Shown here in pieces: positions 56,095 to 64,000 of a DNA stretch of 64,000 bases; the first letter of the stretch is position 1; each line of letters opens with the position of its first letter. The stretch comes from Roseateles terrae. GTDB lineage: Bacteria; Pseudomonadota; Gammaproteobacteria; Burkholderiales; Burkholderiaceae_C. The position numbers were made by a program, and so were the translations under genes. The DNA is taken from positions 94,955 through 158,954 of the forward strand of contig NZ_JACHXO010000011.1 of the NCBI RefSeq assembly GCF_014192155.1, read 5' to 3'. The notes beneath the pieces are model-generated. The model saw only the letters and a program-made list of their open reading frames with translations, was not told where the DNA came from and ran no database searches.

Positions 56095-56943
56095 ATGAAA
56101 ATCGATATCGGTGGCGGCGTTCGCCTGTATGTGGATGTGGACGGGGCGGGACTGGTGCCGGACGGCCCGCAGATGCGGGAGAAGCCGACGCTGATCTGCA
56201 TGCATGGCGGTCCGGGCTTCGACCACAGCGCGTTCAAGCCGGCCTTCGGTCAGCTGACGGATCTGGCGCAGGTCATCTATTACGACCATCGGGGCCATGG
56301 CCGCAGTGATCCGCGTCCGTCCAGCGAATGGAACCTGGATGTGTGGGCCGACGACGTGGTGCGCCTGTGCGACGCCCTGGGCATCGTCAAGCCGATCGTA
56401 CTGGGGCAGTCGTTCGGTGGATTCGTGGGCCAGCGCTATCTCGCGCGGCATCCGGGACATGCTTCCAAGGTGATCCTGTCCAGCACCTCGCACCACATGG
56501 GCCTGGACCGCAAGCTGGCCGCATTCGAACGCCGCGGCGGGCCCGAGGCGCGCGCACTGGCCGAAGCCTTCTGGGCGCGGCCGAGCCACGCCACCTTCGA
56601 GGCATATTGGGCGGGCGTGCGTCACCTCTACAACACCCGGCCCGCGGCAGATCCGGAAGCGGGCAGCCGCACGCTGGCGAACATCGAAATCCTGCTGCAC
56701 TTTGTGGCCGGGGAGAAGCAGGACCTCGGCCTGCTGCAGGGGCTGGCGCGGGCGGAATGTCCGGTGCTGGTGATGGTGGGCGAGGACGATCCGGTCTGCC
56801 CGCTGGAGGACGCGCTGGAGATCTACGAAGCGCTGCCGGCGCAGCATCGCCAGTTGGCCCGCTTTCCCGGCGTGGGGCATGGCGCGTGGCGGGATGACCC
56901 GGTGGCGGCGTTCAAGGTGCTGCGCGAGTTCATCGCCGAGTAA
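56095..56943 (+). CDS. Alpha/beta hydrolase, prolyl aminopeptidase-like (S33)
   Basis: A 282-residue cytoplasmic protein. It has the oxyanion motif CMHGGPGFDHS, YYDHRGHGRSD as in proline iminopeptidases, nucleophile elbow LGQSFGGFVGQRYL, acid in GEDDPVCPLE and His in GVGHGAWRDD. HGGPG favours the S33 group, but many members hydrolyse esters or lactones, so substrate is open. The start lies 102 bp from the divergent molybdopterin oxidoreductase gene. Confidence 0.85.
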   Translation: MKIDIGGGVRLYVDVDGAGLVPDGPQMREKPTLICMHGGPGFDHSAFKPAFGQLTDLAQVIYYDHRGHGRSDPRPSSEWNLDVWADDVVRLCDALGIVKPIVLGQSFGGFVGQRYLARHPGHASKVILSSTSHHMGLDRKLAAFERRGGPEARALAEAFWARPSHATFEAYWAGVRHLYNTRPAADPEAGSRTLANIEILLHFVAGEKQDLGLLQGLARAECPVLVMVGEDDPVCPLEDALEIYEALPAQHRQLARFPGVGHGAWRDDPVAAFKVLREFIAE

Positions 56944-57013
56944 GCGTCCGCGGCGCCCCGGGGCCGGTGGCCGGATGGCGCTGCCTGAGCATGGGCAGGC
57001 GCGCGGTGGACGC

Positions 57014-57394
57014 TCAGGCCGAGGCCGCCGCCAGCGCCCGCAGGTCCCGCTCCGCCAGGGCAGGATCGCCCAGGTTGAGTTCGATCAGCCGCCGCAGATG
57101 GGTGATGCTTTCCAGGTCAATGCCCAGGCTCAGCAGGCCGGCGCGACCCGCGTCGATGTGGGCCACCTGCACGGCCATGGAGATGCGACCGTCGTGGGGC
57201 AGCAGCGGCAGGTCCAGCAGGGCCATGCTGCCGGGCTCCACCGGCGCTCCGTCGGGCAGCCGCACCAGCGCGCCCTTGAGGGAGAGATCCAGCACCTGCA
57301 CGGCCACCCGCTGGTCCACCGTCACGAGGTGGGCGCTGCTGGCAAAGGCAATGCGCGAGAAATGGCGGCGCTCGTGGCCTGAATCGTTGGACAT
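57014..57394 (-). CDS. PilZ-domain protein (c-di-GMP receptor)
   Basis: A 126-residue single-domain PilZ protein. It has the c-di-GMP-binding N-terminal RRHFSRI and the DLSLKGALV (D/NxSxxG) motif about 28 residues later, both apparently intact. A C-terminal helix follows. It would bind c-di-GMP and act on motility or envelope targets. It lies near two other small genes, one of which carries a degenerate GGDEF domain. Confidence 0.87.
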   Translation of the reverse strand: MSNDSGHERRHFSRIAFASSAHLVTVDQRVAVQVLDLSLKGALVRLPDGAPVEPGSMALLDLPLLPHDGRISMAVQVAHIDAGRAGLLSLGIDLESITHLRRLIELNLGDPALAERDLRALAAASA

Positions 57395-57496
57395 CCCGTA
57401 TTCCCCACTCTCCGGCGCCGAACCTCCGGCGGCCGTCTGGCGCTGACTATCCTCTTCCCGGTCGCCGGCGTCAAAGCCGGACCCCGGGGCAGGGGG

Positions 57497-57922
57497 TCAC
57501 AGCTCGGCGTAGATGGTCGACTTCTCAATCGCCTGATGCAGCCGGGACGGCGCCAGCGATTCCAGCCCCATCGTCTCCAGCAAATACCACGAGGCCCGCA
57601 GCAGGGCCGAGGTGGCCTGGCGCAGCGCCATCAGCTCCGGCGATTCCTCGCGGGACATCATCTGCTGCAGCTGGCGGTTGGGTGCATGGCCGGGAACTTC
57701 CGGCAGCGAATACCCCGGGTGGGTCTGGGCGACCCGCGACAGCAGCTGCTGTACTTCCGGGCCGTGTTCGGGCGACTGGATCAGTCGTGCCAGGTCCCCC
57801 AGCAGTCGCTCGCCGGCAGCGGCCAGCAACTGCGCGGAATGATCGGCGCCACCCGCCATGTAGAGGGCCGAAGCCATGTCGAGATATTCCAGGGCTCGGG
57901 CCAGACGGGGCAAATCACTCAC
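57497..57922 (-). CDS. Unknown helical protein
   Basis: A 141-residue protein from a GTG at 57922, with AGGAC 6 nt upstream. It is all-helical by appearance (YLDMASALYMAGGADHSAQL, ATSALLRASWYLLETMG). No domain is recognised. It lies upstream of the PilZ gene on the same strand with about 100 bp between, so they may be co-transcribed. Confidence 0.65.
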   Translation of the reverse strand: MSDLPRLARALEYLDMASALYMAGGADHSAQLLAAAGERLLGDLARLIQSPEHGPEVQQLLSRVAQTHPGYSLPEVPGHAPNRQLQQMMSREESPELMALRQATSALLRASWYLLETMGLESLAPSRLHQAIEKSTIYAEL

Positions 57923-57945
57923 GGGGGTCCTCCTTGCTGCTTGTC

Positions 57946-57981
57946 GTCGCGTTTGTTGTCGCGTTCGTTGTCGCGTTTATC
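57946..57981. repeat. Three 12-bp tandem repeats
   Basis: Three near-identical units of the form GTCGCGTTyGTT lie just upstream of the GTG start of the unknown helical protein. They are in a 304-bp gap (57923-58226) between divergent genes. No other gene is supported in that gap. Confidence 0.7.
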
Positions 57982-58226
57982 TTCGCTTCTGTCATCGCCA
58001 CTGTCCGCGGATGCGTGGGTCTCGTCATGATGGATCGGTCTGGGTTTGCCAATCTTCTTGTCGCTGCGAGACCGGCCGCGTTGGCGTTCGCCCAGTGTAT
58101 AGAACGGCGCACCGGCTTGTCGCGCCGTTTGTCACAAGCAGGCGTAGCATCACCTTGCAAAACGTGTCCGCCCGGAGAACCGCACTCGTCTGGTGCGCCG
58201 GCCTCATGGAAAACCCGGAGATGAGC

Positions 58227-58892
58227 ATGAATCGTGTGTCTGACGAACAGCCCTTGAACGTCGAGCCCGCGGCCGGTGAGGCCCAGGCGGCTTCCCGCCG
58301 AAGGGCCCTCGCGCGTCTGGGCCGGTGGGCGGCCGGCGGCCTGATCCTCCCGGTGGCGGCCGGTGTGTCACTGCCGGCGCTCGCGGCCGAGGACAAGGGC
58401 GAAGAGGACGACACCTTCGACCAGGATTCCGTGCTCAAGGACGCCGCCGACTTCTTCGGCGAGACCACCGAAGGATTGGCCAAGGTCATCGAGAAGGCGT
58501 TCAAGGAGCAGGGGCGGCCCAATGCCTACATCAAAGGCCAGGAGGCGGGGGCTGCCATCACCGTCGGTCTGCGCTATGGCGATGGCAGTCTGGTGATGAA
58601 GCGCGGCGGCGGCACCCATGTGTACTGGGCGGGGCCGTCGGTGGGTTTTGACCTGGGAGCGAATGCGTCCAAGGTGTTCACCCTGGTCTACAAGCTGCCC
58701 AAGGCCAGTGCCATCTTTCGTCGCTTCCCCGGCGTTGATGGCAGCCTGTATTACGTCGGCGGCGCCGGCATCAACTATCAGCGTGCGGACGGCATCACCC
58801 TGGCACCGATCCGCCTGGGCGTGGGACTGCGGGCGGGGGCCAGCGTGGGCTACATCCACTACCGGCGAGAAAAGACCTACAACCCGTTCTGA
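58227..58892 (+). CDS. EipA-family (DUF1134) periplasmic protein
   Basis: About 221 residues. The start at 58227 is chosen because GGAG lies 6 nt upstream; two earlier in-frame ATGs are close. A twin-Arg-like SRRRALARLGRWAAGGL signal region ends ALAAED. The mature part has GQEAGAAITVGLRYGDGSLV, VYWAGPSVGFDLGANASKVF and FPGVDGSLYYVGGAGINYQR, the hallmark of DUF1134/EipA proteins, which help keep the envelope intact in alphaproteobacteria. The function in this lineage is inferred. Confidence 0.85.
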   Translation: MNRVSDEQPLNVEPAAGEAQAASRRRALARLGRWAAGGLILPVAAGVSLPALAAEDKGEEDDTFDQDSVLKDAADFFGETTEGLAKVIEKAFKEQGRPNAYIKGQEAGAAITVGLRYGDGSLVMKRGGGTHVYWAGPSVGFDLGANASKVFTLVYKLPKASAIFRRFPGVDGSLYYVGGAGINYQRADGITLAPIRLGVGLRAGASVGYIHYRREKTYNPF

Positions 58893-58925
58893 CACGGGGC
58901 GCCGAGGCGTGGCGCCGAGGCGGGC

Positions 58926-59588
58926 TCAGCCGGTGCGCAGCGGGCCGCCTTCGCGCTGGCTGCGTTCCAGCGCGCCTTCAGCCCGCGCCAGGAAGGCGCC
59001 ACCGGTGTCGCCGGGGCCACGCCAGGCGGTCAGGCCCATGGCCAGGGCACCGGCGCCAGCATGCTGCTGGAACCACACCGTCCGCAGCCGCTCACAGACC
59101 TTGCGGCCGGTGGGCAGATCCACGTCATGCAGCAGCATCAACATGGCTTCGCCCTTGCCCAGCGCCAGCACGTCCTGTGCGCGGCACTGCTGGCGCAGCA
59201 TCTGCGGCAGCACGCCCGCCGGTGCGCGCGTAGCGCCCAATGCGACGAGACACCACGACAGGTCCGGCGTGCTGCGCTGATGTTCCGCCAGCCGCGACAG
59301 CAGCTGATCCCGAGAGGCCAGCGGCGAGCTGCCGGCCTGCAGCGCCAGCGTGTGGAAGCGCTTGTAGAAGCGCAGCGCGGCGGCCCAGTCCTGCTCCGCC
59401 TCGGCCAGTGCGCTCAGCGCTTCCTGCAGCGGGGCGTGTTCATCGCCGTGGGCGCGCTGCAGGCCCATCAGCTGATCACGGGCAGCGTTGAAGTCCCCGT
59501 CCTGGATCAGGCGGCGGGCTTCAGCGCATTCAAGTTCCAGATCACCCAGGGTGCCGGGGCTGGATCGCAAGACCTTGTCGGGGTTCAT
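58926..59588 (-). CDS. Degenerate GGDEF-like protein with N-terminal TPR-like helices
   Basis: About 220 residues from the ATG at 59588. The N-terminal half has TPR-like helices (GDFNAARDQLMGLQRAHG, DWAAALRFYKRFHTLALQ). The C-terminal half follows the order of a GGDEF domain, but the active motif is replaced by LGKGEAMLMLL, so it cannot make c-di-GMP. It could bind a nucleotide or act as an adaptor. The PilZ gene nearby fits a signalling neighbourhood. Confidence 0.65.
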   Translation of the reverse strand: MNPDKVLRSSPGTLGDLELECAEARRLIQDGDFNAARDQLMGLQRAHGDEHAPLQEALSALAEAEQDWAAALRFYKRFHTLALQAGSSPLASRDQLLSRLAEHQRSTPDLSWCLVALGATRAPAGVLPQMLRQQCRAQDVLALGKGEAMLMLLHDVDLPTGRKVCERLRTVWFQQHAGAGALAMGLTAWRGPGDTGGAFLARAEGALERSQREGGPLRTG

Positions 59589-59747
59589 GGGATTCAAGAA
59601 TAGTGCGCTTGTGTGCATTGGCCCATTGGGGCTTCCCAGCGGAGTGGCTGCTCACGGGCTGTCAGTTGCAGCTTTGTGTCTTGATGTAGCTCAGTCCGGT
59701 AGTCAGCCAGAGGACTAATATCGTTCGATTGCCTTGTGGAGTTTCGA

Positions 59748-62681
59748 ATGAGTCAGCCTTCCGTGCCCTCTGCCGTCCCGGCCCCATCCCTTGCCTCTGC
59801 GGACACGCTGCCCGCTCAGGACATCAGCGAGGAAGTGCTGCTGGAGAAATACGCCAAGGGCGGTGAGCGTGACCTGGAAGAGGTGCAGCGCCGGGTGGCG
59901 CGGGCGCTGGCCCAGGCGGAATCGCCGGAGCACCGGCAGGATTGGGAAGCGAGATTCCTCGATGCGCAGCAGCGCGGTTTCGTGCCCGCCGGGCGCATTG
60001 CGTCGGCGGCCGGCACGGAGCTGTCGGCCACCTTGATCAATTGCTTTGTGCAACCCGTCGGCGACTCGATTGCCGAGGAGGAAGACGGCGTTCCCGGCAT
60101 CTACACCGCCCTCACCGAAGCCGCAGAAACCATGCGCCGCGGGGGCGGGGTGGGCTACGACTTCTCGCGCATCCGGCCCAAGGGGGCGTGGGTCAAATCC
60201 ACGCAGTCCAGCGCGTCGGGTCCGGTGAGCTACATGCGGGTGTTTGACCGCAGCTGCGAGACGGTGGAGTCGGCCGGCTCACGCCGGGGGGCGCAGATGG
60301 GTGTGCTGCGCTGTGATCATCCGGACATTGAAGACTTCATCCACGCCAAGGATCAGGGCGACCTGCGCAACTTCAATATTTCGATCGGCGTGACCGACGC
60401 CTTCATGGAAGCGGTGGAAGCCGATGCCGATGTGGAGCTGGTCCACAAGGCCGTGCCCAGCGCGAAGGTGCGGGCTGCGGGGGCCGTTCAGCGGGCCGAT
60501 GGCCAGTGGGTGTATCGACGCGTAAGAGCTCGCAAATTGTGGGACCAGGTGATGCGCTCCACCTACGACCATGCCGAGCCTGGCGTGTTGTTCCTCGATC
60601 GCATCAATGCAGACAACAACCTGCACTACTGCGAGACCATCAGCGCGACCAATCCGTGCGCCGAGCAGCCGCTGCCGCCGTATGGCTGCTGCTGCCTGGG
60701 CTCGATCAACCTGACGCGCTTTGTGGTGGAGCCCTTCGGCGCCCACGCCCGGTTTGATGAAGACGGCTTTGCGGACGTGTGCAGAGTGGCCACTCGCATG
60801 CTGGATAACGTGCTGGATGTCACACCCTGGCCGCTGCCCAAGCAGGCCCAGGAGGCGGCCAACAAGCGCCGGGTGGGGCTGGGCTTCACCGGGCTGGGGG
60901 ATGCGCTGATCATGCTGGGGCTGCGCTACGACACCGAAGCGGCGCGCAGCATGGCCCGGCGGATCAGCGAGGTGATGCGGGATGCGGCCTATGAAGCCAG
61001 CGCGGATCTGGCCCTGGAGCGTGGCGCGTTTCCCCTGTTCAATGCTGATCTCTATTTGTCCGGCGGGAACTTCGCATCGCGTCTGCCGCCGTGGCTGAAG
61101 GACAAGATTCGGGCCCAGGGGCTGCGCAATTCGCATCTGCTGTCGATTGCGCCGACCGGCACCATCAGCCTGGCCTTTGCCGACAATGCCAGCAACGGCA
61201 TCGAGCCACCGTTCTCCTGGAGCTATACCCGCAAGAAGCGGATGCCGGACAACAGCTTCAAGGAATATGCCGTTGAAGACCACGCGTGGCGGCTCTATCG
61301 CCACCTGCACGGCGCCGATGCGCCGCTGACCGAAGCGTTCGTGACCGCGCTGGAATTGAAGGCGGCGGACCACGAAGCGATGGTGGCCGCCGTGGCGCCG
61401 TATGTGGACACGTCGATTTCCAAGACGGTGAATGTGCCGGCGGACTATCCGTATCAGGACTTCCAGGACCTGTATCGACTGGCCTGGAAGAGCGGACTGA
61501 AGGGCCTGGCGACTTACCGTCCCAACCAGGTGCTGGGATCGGTGTTGAGCGTGGAGCCGGTGGCGCAGCCGGAGCCGCTGAAGCCCGAGGTGGGGCCGAA
61601 CCAGCGGCTGCGGGTGGACCGTCTGCCCAAGCCGGTGCTGGCCTCGCTGCGCTGGCCCAGCCGGCCGGAACTGCCGGGTGGCAATCCGGCCTGGTCCACC
61701 ATGATCCGGCATCCGCATGGCGACTTTGCGCTGTTCGTCGGCGAGCTGCCGGCAGAAGGGCCGGAGGCAGGTCTGTTTGGGCGCACGCTGCCGTTTGAGG
61801 TGTGGGTGAATGGGGCGGAGCAGCCCCGCGGTCTGTCGGCGCTGGCGAAGACCTTGTCAATGGATCTGCGCACCAACGACACCGCCTGGCTCCGTCTGAA
61901 GCTGGATGCGCTGGCGACGGTGGCGGAGGAGCGATCCTTTGAAATGCCGATGCCGCCCATGGGTGAGCCGCGGCTGTTCCCGGGCGTGGTGGCGGCGACC
62001 GCCGCGGTGATCCGCTGGCGCTGTGAGCAGCTGGGGGCGCTGCAGGATGGTGGCCCGACCCCGGTGATGGATGCGATGTTCTCGCGCGAGGAACCGCGCA
62101 CTGGCACGATGGGCACGCTGGCCTGGGCCGTGGACGTGGACAACCCGGCGACCGGCGAAGTCTTCACCCTGACGCTGAAGGAAGTGAGCCTGCCGACGCC
62201 GGAGGGGGGGGCGGTGACCCGTCCGTGTGCGATGGGGTTCTCAGGGAACTATCCGAAGGCGCTGGATGGGTTGGCGCGCTTGCTGTCACTGGATATGCGG
62301 GTGCTGGATCCTGGCTGGATCGGCATGAAGCTGCGCAAGCTGCTGAACGTGGGCGAGCCCCTGGGGCATTTCATGGCGCCGGTGCCGACGCTTTCCGGCG
62401 AGCGGCGTCAGCAGGTGTGGCCGTCGACGGTGGCGTATGTGGCGCGCTTGATCATTCACCGCTATGCGATGCTGGGCGTGCTGGATGAACAAGGCTTTCC
62501 GCTGGTGGACATGGGGCTGCTGCAGCAGGCACCAGCGTCTGCCGGCCGGACGGTGGCGACCACGGCCGGTGTGCCAACCATGGCAGGGAAGAAGTGTCCG
62601 GAATGCGGGAACCTGACGGTGATCCACCGGGACGGGTGTGAGTTCTGTACGGCTTGCGGGTTTGTGGGGCAGTGTGGGTGA
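59748..62681 (+). CDS. nrdJ: Adenosylcobalamin-dependent ribonucleoside-diphosphate reductase (class II)
   Basis: A 977-residue single-chain reductase that makes deoxyribonucleotides without oxygen. It shows [35 protein letters not shown], the active-site loop [20 protein letters not shown] and [13 protein letters not shown] long C-terminal region follows with a zinc-ribbon tail ([23 protein letters not shown]) that carries redox cysteines. GGAG lies 7 nt before the ATG at 59748. Length is typical of the proteobacterial form. No cobalamin riboswitch was recognised upstream. Confidence 0.94.
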   Translation: MSQPSVPSAVPAPSLASADTLPAQDISEEVLLEKYAKGGERDLEEVQRRVARALAQAESPEHRQDWEARFLDAQQRGFVPAGRIASAAGTELSATLINCFVQPVGDSIAEEEDGVPGIYTALTEAAETMRRGGGVGYDFSRIRPKGAWVKSTQSSASGPVSYMRVFDRSCETVESAGSRRGAQMGVLRCDHPDIEDFIHAKDQGDLRNFNISIGVTDAFMEAVEADADVELVHKAVPSAKVRAAGAVQRADGQWVYRRVRARKLWDQVMRSTYDHAEPGVLFLDRINADNNLHYCETISATNPCAEQPLPPYGCCCLGSINLTRFVVEPFGAHARFDEDGFADVCRVATRMLDNVLDVTPWPLPKQAQEAANKRRVGLGFTGLGDALIMLGLRYDTEAARSMARRISEVMRDAAYEASADLALERGAFPLFNADLYLSGGNFASRLPPWLKDKIRAQGLRNSHLLSIAPTGTISLAFADNASNGIEPPFSWSYTRKKRMPDNSFKEYAVEDHAWRLYRHLHGADAPLTEAFVTALELKAADHEAMVAAVAPYVDTSISKTVNVPADYPYQDFQDLYRLAWKSGLKGLATYRPNQVLGSVLSVEPVAQPEPLKPEVGPNQRLRVDRLPKPVLASLRWPSRPELPGGNPAWSTMIRHPHGDFALFVGELPAEGPEAGLFGRTLPFEVWVNGAEQPRGLSALAKTLSMDLRTNDTAWLRLKLDALATVAEERSFEMPMPPMGEPRLFPGVVAATAAVIRWRCEQLGALQDGGPTPVMDAMFSREEPRTGTMGTLAWAVDVDNPATGEVFTLTLKEVSLPTPEGGAVTRPCAMGFSGNYPKALDGLARLLSLDMRVLDPGWIGMKLRKLLNVGEPLGHFMAPVPTLSGERRQQVWPSTVAYVARLIIHRYAMLGVLDEQGFPLVDMGLLQQAPASAGRTVATTAGVPTMAGKKCPECGNLTVIHRDGCEFCTACGFVGQCG

Positions 62682-62852
62682 GGGCGGGATCGGCTCCACA
62701 CCGGCGCCCTGTCCGGGACCCCATAGGGCACTTCTCATAACCCCGTTCTCGCCGCACCTGAAGGCGCGAGCATGTCCGCAGCCTCGGATTGAGGCCGCAC
62801 AGGCCCATTTCAACCGTCGAAGCCGGCCGCCAGGCCCCTCATCTCCCGCTTT

Positions 62853-62885
62853 GCGGGCTCAGCGGGCTCAGCGGGCTCAGCGGGC
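62853..62885. repeat. Short 9-bp tandem repeat near the IS end
   Basis: Three full copies and a partial fourth of GCGGGCTCA lie in the 225-bp gap between nrdJ and the IS5-family transposase. They sit about 20 bp outside the transposase stop, perhaps near the element end. Confidence 0.7.
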
Positions 62886-62906
62886 GCACCTCGCCCTTGG
62901 CGGCGC

Positions 62907-63857
62907 TCAATGCGCCGGCTCATTGGCGGCCAGCCACACCAGCCGCTTGACGTTGTAGGCCACGCACTGGAGCGTCACCGCCAGTTCATTGCGAGCCAGC
63001 GTCGTGGCCCGCACGACCTTGCCGCCCAACTGCTGCAGGCCCGCGAACACGTGCTCGCCTCTGGCCCGGATGCGGTTGATGGCCGTGTTGCGCGCATCCC
63101 GTCGCTGACGCTTCTCCTGCCCAGGCTTGGCTCTTCTACCGATGCCGTCTCGCAGTTGCCGGTCTCGCAGCAGATCCCGGTTGGCTTGGCTGTCGTAGCC
63201 CCGGCCGGCCAGCACGCGTTTGCCGGTATTGCTCGCGTCCAGCACGTCCTTCAAGGTCTGGCCGTCGTCCACGTTGGCCGGCGTGACCTTGATCTTGCGG
63301 ATGAGCTTGTAGCGCGCGTCGCTGTTGGCATGCACCTTGTAGCCGTAGTAGCTCTTGCCGTGCTTCTTGGTCCAGCGGGCATCCCGGTCGGTATGGCGCA
63401 GCTTCTTGGAGGACCAGCCCTCAGGGGCCTGCCCTTCATTGAGCGCTTCGCGCTCCTCGCTCTTGGTGAGGGTGACCGGCGCCTGCACGATGCTGGCGTC
63501 CACGATCTGCCCGCCTCGCGGGCTGTAGCCGTGGGCCTGCAGTTGCTGGCTGACGGCCTCGAAGATGGCCCGCCCGCCCAGGCCACCCTGGGCCAGTTGC
63601 TGCTTGAAGCGCCACAGCGTGCGTGCGTCCGGGATGTGCAGCTCGCCTGCAAGCCGGCAAAAGTGCTGGAAGCTCATGCGGTCCAGCACCTGGTACTCGC
63701 ACTCCTCGTCGCTCAAGTTGTACAGCGACTGGATGAACACCAGCCGCACCATGATCTCGGTGGAGTACGGCGGGCGGCCACCCTTGCTGCGGTCGGGCCG
63801 TGGGCAGGCTGCCTCCACCTGAGCTGCAACTGCTGCGAAGTCCACCAGTTCGTCCAT
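62907..63857 (-). CDS. IS5-family transposase, possibly truncated at the N terminus
   Basis: A 316-residue DDE transposase. The N-terminal domain has GGRPPYSTEIMVRLVFIQSL and LSDEECEYQVLDRMSFQHF. The catalytic core has QIVDASIVQAPV (first Asp), DARWTKKHGKSYYGYKVH, a second Asp in GRGYDSQANRD and RARGEHVFAGLQQLGGK (Glu). In-frame codons just upstream of the ATG read as a plausible continuation (SNLAA), but the frame then enters the end of an IS3-family element. Thirteen bases separate the ATG from that element, so the natural start or promoter may be lost. Confidence 0.88.
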   Translation of the reverse strand: MDELVDFAAVAAQVEAACPRPDRSKGGRPPYSTEIMVRLVFIQSLYNLSDEECEYQVLDRMSFQHFCRLAGELHIPDARTLWRFKQQLAQGGLGGRAIFEAVSQQLQAHGYSPRGGQIVDASIVQAPVTLTKSEEREALNEGQAPEGWSSKKLRHTDRDARWTKKHGKSYYGYKVHANSDARYKLIRKIKVTPANVDDGQTLKDVLDASNTGKRVLAGRGYDSQANRDLLRDRQLRDGIGRRAKPGQEKRQRRDARNTAINRIRARGEHVFAGLQQLGGKVVRATTLARNELAVTLQCVAYNVKRLVWLAANEPAH

Positions 63858-63869
63858 CGCCGCGAGGTT

Positions 63870-64000
63870 TGAATCAACCCGGTTTCCGCGGAGGCTGTTT
63901 GGTTCAAGTCAGGCCATTACGGCGGAGTTCTGACTGGCGAGTTGCCGATAGTAGTTTGCCTCGGCCTCAGCGGGCGGGATGTGGCCGATGGGCGCAAGCA
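63870..64000 (-). mobile_element. Right end of an IS3-family element (runs off window)
   Basis: The last 131 bases hold the 3' end of an IS3-family orfB and a terminal sequence beginning TGAATCAACCCGG and containing CGCGGAGGCTGTTTGG, which resembles the ends of IS3-group elements as I remember them. The left end lies outside the window, so repeats and target duplication cannot be checked. Confidence 0.6.
63909..64000 (-). CDS. IS3-family transposase orfB, C-terminal 30 residues (partial)
   Basis: Read from the window edge, the frame gives LAPIGHIPPAEAEANYYRQL followed by about ten residues and a TGA. PIGxIPPAEAEAxYYRQ is the standard C terminus of IS3-family integrase-type transposases. The remainder lies outside the window. 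Confidence 0.8.
   Translation of the reverse strand, partial: LAPIGHIPPAEAEANYYRQLASQNSAVMA

Noticed and set aside
57915..58160. 81-codon minus-strand frame containing NATT repeats
   Set aside because: It overlaps the well-supported GTG start at 57922 and is explained by the 12-bp tandem repeats.
59683..59735. tRNA-like text (TAGCTCAGTCCGGTAG ... GTTCGATTGCC) upstream of nrdJ
   Set aside because: The D-arm halves do not pair, and the distance from the TAGCTC box to GTTCGA is about nine bases too short for a tRNA. No acceptor stem can be formed.
59589..59747. Cobalamin riboswitch upstream of the B12-dependent reductase
   Set aside because: The region is short and no B12-box (GCCACTG-type) or conserved flanking stems were seen.
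62853..62885. CRISPR-like repeat array
   Set aside because: Only 9-bp direct tandem copies without spacers. No other spaced repeats or cas genes were seen in the window.

Overview
The window reads as chromosome of a high-GC betaproteobacterium of the order Burkholderiales, probably near Roseateles/Mitsuaria/Rubrivivax. This is judged from codon use and from the gene set (liu/MCC cluster with biotin genes, TetR-controlled RND pump, class II NrdJ, yqjDEK). The genus is an inference. Most of the window is dense, operon-organised housekeeping and catabolic DNA, with three accessory patches.

1-5.8 kb: 5' part of a copper-exporting P-type ATPase (minus) and a divergent CopZ-like chaperone, each with a MerR/CueR-type promoter; a two-gene molybdenum hydroxylase operon (iorAB type); a small membrane protein; and a TetR regulator. 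5.8-18.0 kb: one long plus-strand cluster for leucine/isovalerate degradation (mccB, liuC, mccA, hmgL) with a complete bioAFDB biotin block inside it. Biotin is the cofactor of the MccAB carboxylase encoded on either side. A palindrome filling the promoter spacer next to the divergent TetR gene is the likely switch.

18.0-21.1 kb: an accessory patch of small orphan genes (membrane protein, zinc-ribbon protein, DUF6624-like secreted protein, an Imm32-like protein and a frameshifted gene). 21.1-25.0 kb: a translationally coupled pair, a CHAT-fold protein that appears to lack its catalytic Cys and carries a transglutaminase-like C-terminal domain, plus an alpha/beta hydrolase. This is a candidate conflict or signalling system. 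25-29 kb: a membrane PH-like protein and a 1000-residue discoidin/di-heme lipoprotein.

29.3-39.2 kb: a tightly packed minus-strand operon (MoxR-type AAA ATPase, unknown protein, zincin-vWA fusion, unknown protein, PaaK-like ligase, PnuC, NadR), divergent from a caspase/gingipain-fold protease and a small overlapping gene. This resembles the vWA-MoxR-peptidase class of conflict systems, here joined to NAD-precursor salvage, and is the most interesting part of the window. 39.4-42.9 kb: yqjD, yqjE and yqjK-like envelope genes with a REC-GGDEF-EAL gene between them on the other strand. 42.9-52.6 kb: YgiQ, then a TetR (AcrR/TtgR type) with an AcrR-like operator and a complete RND efflux operon closed by a strong terminator. 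52.7-62.7 kb: sce7725-family protein, molybdopterin oxidoreductase, prolyl-aminopeptidase-like hydrolase, PilZ protein, unknown protein, EipA-family protein, degenerate GGDEF protein, and NrdJ. 62.9-64 kb: an IS5-family transposase abutted by the 3' end of an IS3-family element, which runs off the window.
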